DNA from: Bifidobacterium pseudolongum subsp. globosum
Lineage (GTDB): Bacteria > Actinomycetota > Actinomycetes > Actinomycetales > Bifidobacteriaceae
Assembly (NCBI RefSeq): GCF_000741295.1
Contig: NZ_JGZG01000005.1
Coordinates: 558,001-622,000, forward strand
Direction of reading: 5' to 3'
DNA length: 64,000 nucleotides
In this document: positions 7,225 through 15,871 of the stretch, piece after piece
How positions within the stretch are numbered: the first letter of the stretch is position 1
Layout: the number at the start of each line of letters is the position of its first letter
The notes under the pieces: generated by a model
Database searches by the model: none
The model's input: the letters and a program-made list of their open reading frames with translations, nothing else
What the model was told of the DNA's origin: nothing
Program-made: the position numbers and the translations under genes

Positions 7225-8283
7225 TCAGTCGTTGCGGCGGTCACGGTAGGCGGCGGCCTGCGGATCGATGTTGCTCTCGATCTCACGCTCCACATCTTCA
7301 CCAGCGCGGTCGACCGGCACTTCCTTGACCAGTTCGTCGATCGACGCGGTCTGCACGTCCTGGTCCGGCTCGGCTGCGGCGCGTGAGGCCTCGGTTTCCA
7401 CGAACTTGCGCGGTACCACATACACCGGTGAAACGGAATGCTGCAACAGCCCCTGGCTCGTGGAGTTGAACAGCAGGCCGGTGAAGCCGCCCCGACCGCA
7501 CGAGCCGACAACGACCATGTCATGGTCGCGGCTCGCGCGCGTCAGCGTCTCCACCGCATTGCCCGCCACAATCGTCTTGCGGATCTTCAGATCCAGGTAC
7601 TTCGCGGTGATCGGGGCGAGACGCTCGTCGAGCGCCTCCTCGAACTGGTGGCGCACATCGGCGTCTTCGAGGTTCGTGTTCGACGGCACCACGGTAATCA
7701 CGTCGAGTTCGGCGCCCCAGCTGTTGGTGAAGTCGGCGGCGAGCTGCAGCGCGCGGATGCCCCACTTCGTGTCGTCGGAGCCGACGGCCACGCGGGTGAT
7801 CACGTTGTTGAGATGCATCAGGTTGCCCTTGTCATCAGTGTACGGCACGACCACAATCGGGCAGTATGCGTACGCCGGCAGGCTCGAGCTGGTGGTGCCC
7901 AGCAGGCGTTCGGCGAGGCCGCCCTTGCCGCGGTTGCCGATGACGATGAGGTTGTAGTTGCGTGACAGTTCCACGAACACCGACGAGGGGTCGCCGGTCA
8001 CGATCAGCGTCTGCGCGTCCACGCCCTGCTCGTCCGCGATCGCCTTGGCCTTCGACAGGATCTCCTGAGCATCGGCGTGCGCCGCGTTGTCATCACCCAT
8101 CGCGGTGTACGTGGCGTCGAACGAGACGGCGGCGTAGCTCGGCAGCGAATACGCGCAGACAATCTGCAGCGACAGCCCGACGTGCTTGGCGTAGTTCGCG
8201 GCCCACCATGTGGCCTTGTAGCTCGCATGCGAGCCGTCGACGCCAACCAGAATGGTCTTGTCGTTCACCATGTCATTCACCAT
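7225..8283 (-). CDS. Tandem universal stress protein
   Basis: A 352-residue cytoplasmic protein of two UspA domains. Domain 1 begins TILVGVDGSHAS and ends with the ATP-binding pattern GNRGKGG...LGTTSS (G-x2-G-x9-G-S/T). Domain 2 begins RVAVGSDDTKWG and has GSCGRGG...FNSTS, where the third Gly is replaced by Asn, so its nucleotide site may be weaker. Tandem USPs bind ATP and help actinobacteria survive stress. The ATG at 8283 has AAGGAGG seven bases upstream; a second in-frame ATG follows four codons later as part of a MVND-MVND repeat. The C-terminal tail beyond domain 2 is acidic. Single-gene unit. Confidence 0.87.
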   Translation of the reverse strand: MVNDMVNDKTILVGVDGSHASYKATWWAANYAKHVGLSLQIVCAYSLPSYAAVSFDATYTAMGDDNAAHADAQEILSKAKAIADEQGVDAQTLIVTGDPSSVFVELSRNYNLIVIGNRGKGGLAERLLGTTSSSLPAYAYCPIVVVPYTDDKGNLMHLNNVITRVAVGSDDTKWGIRALQLAADFTNSWGAELDVITVVPSNTNLEDADVRHQFEEALDERLAPITAKYLDLKIRKTIVAGNAVETLTRASRDHDMVVVGSCGRGGFTGLLFNSTSQGLLQHSVSPVYVVPRKFVETEASRAAAEPDQDVQTASIDELVKEVPVDRAGEDVEREIESNIDPQAAAYRDRRND

Positions 8284-8345
8284 GAGGGACCTCCTTGCCC
8301 AACACAACGCATGTCTTCCAACCCCTACAATACCGCATGCAAAAG

Positions 8346-8379
8346 CAGGGTGCAGACTCCATGTGGAGCCTGCACCCTG
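8346..8379. terminator. Terminator after the NlpC/P60 gene
   Basis: An inverted repeat with outer arms CAGGGTGCAG / CTGCACCCTG and an imperfect inner stem. On the minus strand it follows the hydrolase stop by about 25 bases and is trailed by CTTTT. Confidence 0.75.
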
Positions 8380-8404
8380 AGAAAAGGTGAAAAGGCGAAG
8401 GGAA

Positions 8405-9214
8405 CTACAACACGCGGCGGATCGAATAGCCGCCGTAGAAGACGGACGTATCCGTGATCTGCGTGCCCTGTGCCGGATTCAGTGCGTTGATGACCATGCC
8501 GTTGCCAATGTAGATGGCGGCGTGCATGCCGTTGGCAAGGATATCGCCGGGCTGTGCCTGCGCGAGGCTCGGCACGGCCACGCCGACGCCCGCCTGCGCA
8601 CCGGAGGTGCGGGGCAGGTTGATGCCGAACTGGGCGAACACATACTGGACGAAGCCAGAGCAATCCCAGCCGGCCGGCGTGGTGCCACCGGCGACGTACG
8701 GCGCGCCGATGAACTTCTGCGCGTACGCAGCGATTGATGCACCATTCTTGCTGGCGGGCACTTCCGGAGCGGCGGCGGTCTGCTGCTGCTCGGCGGGTGC
8801 CGCTTCCTGCTGCTGAATCGGTTCGCGTTCCTGGCTGCGGCTTGCGGCCTCAGCCTGTTCGCGTTCGAGGCGCGCAGCAGCTTCGGCGGCTGCCGCCGCC
8901 TCGGCGTCCTTGCGGGTCTGTTCTTCTTCTTGGGCTTTCTTCTCGGCGTCCTTCTCCGCCTGAGACTTGGTCTGAGGAACATCCATGCTTCCCAGCCCAC
9001 CCCAGTTGGAGTCATCTTCGACGTCGGTGGAAGTGGCCTCCGCAAAAAAATCGGTCTTTGCGGTGTTCACCTTGGGGAATGAGCGGGTCGAGACGATATA
9101 GTCCGAACTCGACGCTGCATCATCTGCGACAGCGGCGGGCACACCCATGAACAACATGGGGATGGCGAGCGCTGCAGCGGCAGTAATCGATATAGAACGT
9201 TTCATCTTTTTCAT
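8405..9214 (-). CDS. Secreted NlpC/P60 peptidoglycan endopeptidase
   Basis: A 269-residue exported cell-wall hydrolase. Residues 1-30 form a signal peptide (basic MKKMKR, hydrophobic core, cleavage near VAA-VA). Residues 82-145 are rich in Lys, Glu, Gln and Ala and likely form a coiled coil that spaces the catalytic domain from the wall. The C-terminal NlpC/P60 domain (about 157-269) shows WDCSGFV (Cys 185) and GMHAAIYIGNG (His 231), the dyad that cuts stem peptides. Starts are possible at GTG 9217, ATG 9214 and ATG 9205; 9214 is chosen because AAAGG lies just upstream. The neighbouring CHAP gene lies in the same direction, suggesting shared work in cell separation. Confidence 0.9.
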   Translation of the reverse strand: MKKMKRSISITAAAALAIPMLFMGVPAAVADDAASSSDYIVSTRSFPKVNTAKTDFFAEATSTDVEDDSNWGGLGSMDVPQTKSQAEKDAEKKAQEEEQTRKDAEAAAAAEAAARLEREQAEAASRSQEREPIQQQEAAPAEQQQTAAAPEVPASKNGASIAAYAQKFIGAPYVAGGTTPAGWDCSGFVQYVFAQFGINLPRTSGAQAGVGVAVPSLAQAQPGDILANGMHAAIYIGNGMVINALNPAQGTQITDTSVFYGGYSIRRVL

Positions 9215-9339
9215 CACCCTTTAGAGTAGCACGCCCATGGCGCAACGGCTATGGATCGCGGGTATTGGCAATACGCGCCCGGTGAACACCACGCCAAACA
9301 GGCGCATCGGGCGCGGGTAGCCGCGTATGGAAAAACAGA

Positions 9340-10329
9340 TCAGTAGTGCACGAATGTGAAGCCGGAGACCTTGTCCGCCGAGAACTCACGCTCGGAGATG
9401 ACGCCGGCGCCCTGCACGTTGGATTCCGAGATCTTGATGGAGCCATCGGGGTTGATCGCCTCGACGATGGCCACATGGCCGTAATAGCCGTCGGCGCCTT
9501 CCTGGCCCGGTGCGAACACGAGCACGTCGCCCACGGCGCGCGGCGTGTTGTCGACCCAGTAGCCGAGCGCCTGCGCGGAAGCGCCCCAGCTGCGTGCGTC
9601 GCCGAAGAACGAGCCGGTGTTCAGTCCCAGCTGGTGGCGGCGCTCATACGACCACCATGTGCACTGGCCCCACGGGTACTGGTTGCCCGTGTCACCGGTG
9701 GGATGGTTCGGATTGAAGCCATCGGGCAGGTTCGCCTCGTCCTTGTCCACGCGCTCGGCGACCTTGCTGTTGTTCGCCTTCGCCTTGGTGAGCGCGTTGA
9801 CATCGGCGATGGCGTTGGAATCACCGAGGCCCCAGCCGCCTTCGTTCGTCGTGGAGGTGGTCGTAGCCCCCACGGCGCCCTGATTCTGTGCGCCCTGCAG
9901 CCCGTCGGTCAGCGCCTCACGCGTGTCGGAACGCGAAGCGGCGCCGTCGTTGACGCGCGTGATGTTCATGGTCTGCGTGGTTTCGGCACCTGCAGCGGGG
10001 AACATCGTCGTCGTGTCGTCCTGCAACTTCATGAAGGCCATTGAGGTGGCCGCCGTGCCCACCAACGCGGCAAGTGACGCCGACGTGAGCACCGTATTGC
10101 GGCGTTGCGCCGCCTTGGCTGATTCACGGATCGACCGGCGCGTCAGAGGCGCCACTTCGTTGAGTTTCGCCGCTAAATCCTCATCGATGCCGAGGGCCTC
10201 GGCATTGCCGGCCGCGGCCTTCTCGGCATAGACGGCCTGAGGGGAATGGGATCCGTGATGGGTTGTGAACAGGTTGGTCAGTGACTTGGTGCCAGCCGCC
10301 TTATGGGCTTTGGGGGCAGCATGCCTCAT
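9340..10329 (-). CDS. CHAP-domain cell-wall hydrolase, membrane-anchored
   Basis: A 329-residue protein with a basic cytoplasmic N terminus (1-78), one transmembrane segment (79-100), a low-complexity Thr/Ala/Asn linker and a C-terminal CHAP amidase/endopeptidase domain (about 210-329). The catalytic Cys is in GQCTWWS (Cys 223) and His in YYGHVAIVEA (His 285). CHAP enzymes cut peptidoglycan amide bonds. The long tail before the membrane segment makes it type II anchored, not freely secreted. ATG 10329 has AAGGAG ten bases upstream. About 120 bp separate it from the NlpC/P60 gene, which has its own likely promoter. Confidence 0.88.
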   Translation of the reverse strand: MRHAAPKAHKAAGTKSLTNLFTTHHGSHSPQAVYAEKAAAGNAEALGIDEDLAAKLNEVAPLTRRSIRESAKAAQRRNTVLTSASLAALVGTAATSMAFMKLQDDTTTMFPAAGAETTQTMNITRVNDGAASRSDTREALTDGLQGAQNQGAVGATTTSTTNEGGWGLGDSNAIADVNALTKAKANNSKVAERVDKDEANLPDGFNPNHPTGDTGNQYPWGQCTWWSYERRHQLGLNTGSFFGDARSWGASAQALGYWVDNTPRAVGDVLVFAPGQEGADGYYGHVAIVEAINPDGSIKISESNVQGAGVISEREFSADKVSGFTFVHY

Positions 10330-10705
10330 ACCTACAACACTCCTTGTGCACATGAAGAAAAATCACGCACAGGCGCCCATGGGCATGCCATAGGTATCCC
10401 GCGCTCGTACTCGCTGGTTCAACAGATTACATCAAGTCAGGGCCAAGCAAAACCGCACGCTTGCGCAGCGCCGGCCGTGGAAGAAGCTAACAATGTGCAC
10501 GATAGCACCGTTTTGCGGCCTCTATAGGAGCTTTGAGTCGCTGAGCAAAAAACTACAAATCTTCACAAACTCGTGCTATTTGCACAACGCCGCACCGTCT
10601 GGCACACACTTCGCACACAGCTCCCGACGTGCATGGCACGCGTTGTGGCTCCCTATCCGAAACGCGCCCGTTGTTGTTCCTCAACGCTGGCTACTCTTGG
10701 ACACC
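10330..10705. other. Intergenic region between CHAP gene and serC
   Basis: This 376-bp divergent region holds no convincing gene. It contains the AAGGAG site of the CHAP gene near its left end, an A+T-rich stretch around 10530-10580, and the serC -10 hexamer at 10692. No inverted repeat of note was seen. Confidence 0.5.
10692..10697 (+). promoter_or_regulatory. serC -10 box, likely leaderless start
   Basis: TACTCT ends eight bases before the serC ATG and no ribosome site is present, so transcription should begin at or next to the start codon. Confidence 0.5.
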
Positions 10706-11845
10706 ATGGACACTATTACGATTCCGCAGTCAATGCTGCCTGAAGACGCCCGCTTCGGCTCCGGCCCCAGCAAGATTCGCCCCGAACAGGTCGAGGCCCT
10801 CGACCGTGCCGCGCGCACGCTCCTCGGCACGTCGCACCGCCAGGCCCCGGTCAAGGAGCTCGTCGAATCCATCCGCACGGGCATCGCACGGTTCTTCTCA
10901 CTGCCCGACGGCTACGAGGTGGTGCTCGGCAACGGCGGCGCGAGCGCGTTCTGGGATGTGATGTGCGCATCGCTCATCACGCGCCAGGCCGCCTGCGGTG
11001 TGTATGGGTCGTTCAGCAAGAAGGTCGCGTCCTCGGTGGCGTCGGCGCCGTTCCTCGAAGACCCGATCGTCTTCGAAAGCGAACCAGGCACGTATTGCGT
11101 GCCTGAGCGCACCGAATACGTTGACACGTATTGCTGGGCGCAGAACGAGACGTCGACCGGCGTGCAGGCGCCGGTCTACCGCATCGACGGCAGCCGCGAG
11201 CAGGGCGCGCTCATCGCGATCGACGCGACGAGCGCCGCCGGTGCGATCCCCGTGGACATCTCGCAGACCGACGTCTATTACTTCTCTCCGCAGAAGGCCT
11301 TTGGTTCCGAAGGCGGCCTGTGGATCGCGATCCTCTCCCCCGCCGCGATCCAGCGCGCGGAAGGCATCAAGCGCAGCTGTGCGCTTGAGGGCGCACGCCG
11401 GTGGATCCCGCCGTTCCTGTCGCTGACCTCGGCGATTGACAATTCATTGAAGAACCAAACGCTCAACACACCGTCGATCAGCACGCTCGTGCTGCTCGCC
11501 GAGCAGGTGAAGTGGCTCAACGAAAACGGCGGCATGGCGTGGTCGGCCGCCCGCTGCAAGCGTTCCTCGGACATCGTGTACGCGTGGGCCGAACGCAGCG
11601 CATATGCGCGCCCGTTCGTGACCGATGTGGACGCGCGATCGAGGTCGGTCGTCACGATCGATCTCGACGACTCGGTGCCGCAGGCGTATGTGACGGCGGT
11701 GTTGCGTGACAATGGCATCGTCGACGTCAATGGCTACCGCAAGCTGGGCCGCAACCAGCTGCGCATCGGCGTATTCCCCTCGGTGGAGCCTTCCGATGTG
11801 GAGGCGCTGCTCGGGTGCATCGATTACGTGGTCGAACATATGTGA
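10706..11845 (+). CDS. serC: Phosphoserine aminotransferase
   Basis: SerC transfers an amino group from glutamate to 3-phosphohydroxypyruvate, the second step of serine synthesis, with PLP. The 379-residue protein starts MDTITIPQSMLPEDARFGSGPSKIRPEQV, typical of the actinobacterial SerC branch, with the PLP lysine K197 in FSPQKAFGSEGG. The reading frame is open to 10493, but the ATG at 10706 is preferred because homology-like sequence begins there and a -10 hexamer sits eight bases upstream. No serA or serB is adjacent. It ends in a terminator shared with manA. Confidence 0.93.
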   Translation: MDTITIPQSMLPEDARFGSGPSKIRPEQVEALDRAARTLLGTSHRQAPVKELVESIRTGIARFFSLPDGYEVVLGNGGASAFWDVMCASLITRQAACGVYGSFSKKVASSVASAPFLEDPIVFESEPGTYCVPERTEYVDTYCWAQNETSTGVQAPVYRIDGSREQGALIAIDATSAAGAIPVDISQTDVYYFSPQKAFGSEGGLWIAILSPAAIQRAEGIKRSCALEGARRWIPPFLSLTSAIDNSLKNQTLNTPSISTLVLLAEQVKWLNENGGMAWSAARCKRSSDIVYAWAERSAYARPFVTDVDARSRSVVTIDLDDSVPQAYVTAVLRDNGIVDVNGYRKLGRNQLRIGVFPSVEPSDVEALLGCIDYVVEHM

Positions 11846-11864
11846 CCCACGCGTTTCACCTCGT

Positions 11865-11900
11865 GATGGCCTCCACGCTCAGAACGGCGTGGAGGCCATC
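11865..11900. terminator. Convergent terminator, serC and manA
   Basis: Arms GATGGCCTCCACGC (11865-11878) and GCGTGGAGGCCATC (11887-11900) with an 8-nt loop. The right arm overlaps the last codons of manA, so the manA 3' end is part of the hairpin. Confidence 0.7.
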
Positions 11901-13243
11901 AAGTATTGGCCCTGCGGCGCGGCTTCGCCCGTCACCACCGGATCGATGCGGACCCAGCCATCCGCCGCCGGCACGAACACCGCCTCACCCTGCCGCAGCA
12001 CGCGCTCGTCATGGTCGGTGACGCAACGCACGGCGCCCTGCGTGCACAACACCACGCGTGGACCCAGATGCGGCACCACTGCCTTGCCGACCATCTGCTG
12101 CACAAGCGCATCGTAGCGCATGGCGAGCCGGTTCATCACTGACCACGGCTCATGGGCCGCGTCCACATGCCCATAGCAGAGCATGAACTCGTTGACGGGC
12201 GGTTTGTAGAACACCACGTCGCGCATGAGCAGCGTGCCCAACCGCGCGTCGGACGGGTCGACCGGGCTGGATGTGCGGCAATCCAGGCACTGCAGCAGAT
12301 TGCCGATGTCTTTGTGTTTGACGGTCATGCCGGCGCGCAGCACGTTGTCTGAATTGGTCATGATTTCCGCGCCGGTGCCATATATATAGGCGTGCGGGCA
12401 GCCGGTGGGCAGGAACACCGATTCGCCCTCCTCGAGCCGCACTGGGTTCATCATCAGCAGCGCCAGCACGCTCGGGTCCCCGGGGAACGCGCGCGTGGCG
12501 CGCACCGCGTGGTCGAAGGCCATGCGGTTGCGTTCCGCGGTGCAGCGTGCGCGCGCCTGCAACAGGTCGCGCTCCAGTTCCTGCGCGTCGAGCGGTGGCG
12601 CGGTGATCGCCGCGTGGAACGCGCGGAACATGCGCCGGCGTGACTCGGGCCACACGCTCGCCGCGATCGGCATGCGCGCGTCGGCCTGCGCGAACTCGCC
12701 CGCGCCGGCCGAGCGCGAGAACGCGCGCACCATCATCTGTGCGACGGGCGATTCTAGCAGGCTGAGATTGTGCAGCGCGAACGACTTCGGCGCAAAGCCG
12801 ACCGACGCGTGGAACGGTTCGAGCGCCACGACCATTTCGCTTTTCGCGTTCATGTCGCGGAACGAGCGTTCCGGCGCGTCCAATGCGATCGCCTCACGGT
12901 TTTCCATATTGAATCCCGCGCGCGCCTGGAAATCGACTGGGTGCACCTGCAACGACAGCGGCACGCGCGCCGAGATCACTTTGAACAGGAACGGCAGCAC
13001 CGGGCCGAATTCACTGGACCCGCGCGCGCCCACCATGTATTCGGGGCGCGCGGCGATCGCGTCGATCAACGCGACCGGCGTGCCCCCAGGCTGTTCGATC
13101 AGCGACGGGGACTGCGGGTGCCCGCTGAACCACATTTCGGCAAGCGGCGAACGCCACTGCTCGCCCGTCAGATGGAACATGGATTGCAGGCGTTCGCCGG
13201 AACCCCACGCGTAGCGCTTGGGCACAGGGCGAATCGTGAACAC
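11879..13243 (-). CDS. manA: Mannose-6-phosphate isomerase, type I
   Basis: ManA interconverts mannose-6-phosphate and fructose-6-phosphate with zinc. The 454-residue protein opens FTIRPVPKRYAWGSGE, the usual type I start (compare 'YAWGS'); zinc/active-site blocks SLQVHPVDFQA, KSEMVVAL and FLPTGCPHAYIYGTG are present. The GTG at 13243 is preferred to upstream ATGs because an AAAGGA site lies six bases before it and the first strand begins directly. The C-terminal cupin-like region (CTQGAVRCVTD..., VFVPAADGWVRI) is intact. Confidence 0.9.
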   Translation of the reverse strand: MFTIRPVPKRYAWGSGERLQSMFHLTGEQWRSPLAEMWFSGHPQSPSLIEQPGGTPVALIDAIAARPEYMVGARGSSEFGPVLPFLFKVISARVPLSLQVHPVDFQARAGFNMENREAIALDAPERSFRDMNAKSEMVVALEPFHASVGFAPKSFALHNLSLLESPVAQMMVRAFSRSAGAGEFAQADARMPIAASVWPESRRRMFRAFHAAITAPPLDAQELERDLLQARARCTAERNRMAFDHAVRATRAFPGDPSVLALLMMNPVRLEEGESVFLPTGCPHAYIYGTGAEIMTNSDNVLRAGMTVKHKDIGNLLQCLDCRTSSPVDPSDARLGTLLMRDVVFYKPPVNEFMLCYGHVDAAHEPWSVMNRLAMRYDALVQQMVGKAVVPHLGPRVVLCTQGAVRCVTDHDERVLRQGEAVFVPAADGWVRIDPVVTGEAAPQGQYLMASTPF

Positions 13244-13340
13244 GGTCAATCCTTTCGCGAAGGCCGTCAATGGGGCCATGGACCTCCCCATTGTACGCGA
13301 TGACCGGCGTTTGCCGCCCCTTCGCGTTAGGGTGGAGGGC

Positions 13341-13601
13341 ATGAAAATTGCCCCGATCGTCGATCCCCATGCACGCCGTCCCTCCCCCAAACCCATGCAG
13401 GTGGACCTGCGCAAGGCGTTCATCCTGGGCACGGTGCTGTGGACGATTGCACTGATCGTCTGCATCTGCTTCTGGCAGTTCGGGCACAACCTGTGGTTCC
13501 GCACTTCCACGGTCATCTGCGCGTTCGGCGTGGTGATCGGCCTGCTCTTGCTCGTCTGGGAGTTCTTCGACCGCTCCGACTACCGCCGTTTGGGCAAATA
13601 A
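13341..13601 (+). CDS. Small membrane protein, DUF2530-like
   Basis: An 86-residue protein with two transmembrane helices (about 27-46 and 58-75) and a short charged C terminus (EFFDRSDYRRLGK). Size, topology and actinobacterial setting match the DUF2530 family, whose function is unknown. The start at 13341 has GGAGGG just upstream, and TAGGGT seven bases upstream could also make it leaderless. It ends three bases before the stop of the convergent sensor kinase gene. Confidence 0.7.
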   Translation: MKIAPIVDPHARRPSPKPMQVDLRKAFILGTVLWTIALIVCICFWQFGHNLWFRTSTVICAFGVVIGLLLLVWEFFDRSDYRRLGK

Positions 13602-13604
13602 TGC

Positions 13605-14918
13605 TCAATCCGCCTGCGCGGGGTCGAGCGGCAACACGAGCGTGAACGTGCTGCCCTGCCCCGGCCGGCTCCACACATGCACACTGCCTTGGTGCGTCAA
13701 CGCCACATGCTTGACGATCGCCAACCCCAAGCCAACGCCTTCCAACGTGCGCTCATTCTGCTGCGCGCCACGGTAGAACCGCTCGAAGATGCGCTGCTGC
13801 TCGTCAAGGGGAATGCCCGTGCCGCGGTCGATCACCCGCACCACCGCGTGCCGTCCCGCGCGGTCCGGCTTCACATCCACGCTCACCACTGCGCCATCGG
13901 GCGAATACTCGAGCGCGTTCTCAATCAGCTTGTCGATCGCCGCGCGGATCTGCTCCGACTCGCCATGCACCACAAGCCCATCGCTGCCACTCACCGCGAT
14001 CCGCTGGGCGTGCGCCTGCGCGAGCGGCTGCGCCACCTCGGCCGCCGCGCGCGCCTCGCTGAGCACATTGAGCCGGTTCTCGTCGGTCGGCGTGACCTGC
14101 TCCTGCGCTTTGATCAGCAACAGCAGATCCTTGACCATGTGGTCGATGTACGCAATCGTCCGGCGCACCTTGCGTGCGTCCTGCGCGATATGCTCGTCCT
14201 TGAGCCCCGCCTGCTCGAGCGAAGCGGCGAGATGCTGCAGTTCGGCGCTCGGTTTGACGAGCTGTTCCGAGACATTCGTAATGAAATCGTCGCGCACTTG
14301 GGCGAAACGCACGCGCTCGCTGACGTCGTCGAGCAGCACGATCACGAAGCGTTCGCTGATGCGGCCCACCGTGACGCGCAGCCAGTTCGGCCTGCTCACC
14401 GCGACCGGCGCGGCGTGCGCATCCCCAGATTCGGCGCCGTCTCGGTCGTCGGTCTCCTCTGCGCCTGCCATGTGCAGGAATCGCTGCGGGGTCATCGTGG
14501 TCAGTTCGAACGTGGTTTTGCCGCCCTGCTCGCGCACGGTGCGCACCGCCTGCGCAATGCGCGGCTCCACGATGACGTCGTCGTCGACGACGCCGAGCCG
14601 GTAGGCGTCCGGGTTCGCGCGCACCACTTCGTCGGATTCGTCGACGACAATCGGCGCGCCGGGCAGCATCGACAGCAGCGCGGCCGTGGATTCCTCCAGG
14701 TCGTCGGCGTCCTCGTCGTCATCGTCATCGTCGTCATGGTGTTTGCGCAGACGCGCGAACCGCTCCGAGAAGCGGTCGCGCAGCGATTCGCCGTGCGTGG
14801 CGGACTGCACGAGCGGCATGACCATGTCTGCGATGAGCAGGCCGACGCCGATCACGGCGCCCAAGGCCAACAGCACGAACGCGACGGCGATGATGGTCGT
14901 GGTGGTGATGTGCGGCAT
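13605..14918 (-). CDS. Degenerate sensor histidine kinase beside phoU
   Basis: A 437-residue SenX3/PhoR-like protein: one N-terminal membrane helix (9-30), an Asp run (62-68), a PAS-like domain (about 80-205), a dimerisation region (207-270) and an intact HATPase_c domain with N box IDKLIENALEYSP (328-340), G1 DRGTGIP (364-370) and G2 GVGLGLAIVKH. The H box reads FITNVSEQLVKPSAE where SenX3/PhoR have NVSHELKTP, so the phospho-acceptor His is Glu 218 and its neighbours are also changed. Autophosphorylation at the usual site should be impossible. No response regulator is adjacent; phoU is divergent at 185 bp. ATG 14927 is an alternative start. Confidence 0.85.
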   Translation of the reverse strand: MPHITTTTIIAVAFVLLALGAVIGVGLLIADMVMPLVQSATHGESLRDRFSERFARLRKHHDDDDDDDEDADDLEESTAALLSMLPGAPIVVDESDEVVRANPDAYRLGVVDDDVIVEPRIAQAVRTVREQGGKTTFELTTMTPQRFLHMAGAEETDDRDGAESGDAHAAPVAVSRPNWLRVTVGRISERFVIVLLDDVSERVRFAQVRDDFITNVSEQLVKPSAELQHLAASLEQAGLKDEHIAQDARKVRRTIAYIDHMVKDLLLLIKAQEQVTPTDENRLNVLSEARAAAEVAQPLAQAHAQRIAVSGSDGLVVHGESEQIRAAIDKLIENALEYSPDGAVVSVDVKPDRAGRHAVVRVIDRGTGIPLDEQQRIFERFYRGAQQNERTLEGVGLGLAIVKHVALTHQGSVHVWSRPGQGSTFTLVLPLDPAQAD

Positions 14919-15102
14919 ACCGCCCATTGTGGCATAGATGAGCGATGTACGCGGCGGCGAACGCCTCAACACGCGCGCAAAGTGAACAACACGTGAACCG
15001 TAGGCGATTGGCATGACGGCGCGCTTCCTCTACACTGGGACAAGAATGCGCGGCATGGACCGCCAACCGCCACGTCCGATGGACCCAATGGAAGGGAATC
15101 AA

Positions 15103-15783
15103 ATGCGCGTAATTTTCAACGAAGGCCTCAAAGCCGTAGCCGACGACCTTGACCACATGGCACGCAATGTGCGCGACGCCATCCACGGCGCGGGGCAGGC
15201 GCTGCTCAACGCCGATCTCGACGCCGCGCAGACGGTGATCGACAACGATGCCGAAACCGACGAGCTTTCGACGAGCATCGTCAACCAGTGCGTGGAACTG
15301 CTCGCACGCCAGAACCCGGTGGCCACCGACCTGCGCGTCGTGGTCTCCACAATGCGCTTGGCGATCACGTTTGAACGCATGGGCGACCTGGCACGCCACA
15401 TCGCCGAATCCGCGCGCCGCACCTACCCCGATTCGCCGTTGCCGCAGGAGATTGTGGACACCTTCGCACAGATGCAGCAGTTCCTCGATGTGACCGCCGA
15501 CCGCCTCGTCACGATGCTCGCCGACCGCGACACGAAGGTGGCCGACCAGATCATCCATGACGACGACGTGCTCGACGACCTGCACAAGAAGACGCTCGAG
15601 TTCGCCCAGTCCGAAGACTTCCCGGGCACGAACCAGCAGCTCATCAACGTGGTGCTGATCGGCCGCTTCATGGAGCGCCTCGGCGACCATGCCGTCTCCG
15701 CCGCGCGCCGTGTGGTCTTCATCGTCTCCGGATTCGACCCGTCGAAGGAACCGGACCGCGACGAAGGAACCGACATCGACTGA
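15103..15783 (+). CDS. phoU: Phosphate-signalling protein PhoU
   Basis: A 226-residue PhoU: two three-helix bundles with the repeated E/D-x3-D pattern, seen as FERMGDLARHIAESARR in the first half and FMERLGDHAVSAARRV in the second. PhoU links the Pst phosphate transporter to the PhoR-type kinase and restrains Pho signalling when phosphate is plentiful. The start at 15103 has GGAAGGGA upstream and gives the standard MRVIFNEGLKAV opening. No pst genes lie in the window. The divergent neighbour is a kinase-like protein lacking its His, a notable context for PhoU. Confidence 0.9.
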   Translation: MRVIFNEGLKAVADDLDHMARNVRDAIHGAGQALLNADLDAAQTVIDNDAETDELSTSIVNQCVELLARQNPVATDLRVVVSTMRLAITFERMGDLARHIAESARRTYPDSPLPQEIVDTFAQMQQFLDVTADRLVTMLADRDTKVADQIIHDDDVLDDLHKKTLEFAQSEDFPGTNQQLINVVLIGRFMERLGDHAVSAARRVVFIVSGFDPSKEPDRDEGTDID

Positions 15784-15813
15784 CGGGAGCAGCACACCGC
15801 CCACACTATGCAT

Positions 15814-15848
15814 GTGGTCCCCGGCACCGCTGAGGCGCCGGGGACCAC
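15814..15848. terminator. Bidirectional terminator after phoU
   Basis: GTGGTCCCCGGC (15814-15825) pairs with GCCGGGGACCAC (15837-15848) over an 11-nt loop, between the convergent phoU and oxidoreductase genes. Confidence 0.8.
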
Positions 15849-15871
15849 GTGTACGCAGTCAGTCAGCCGTT

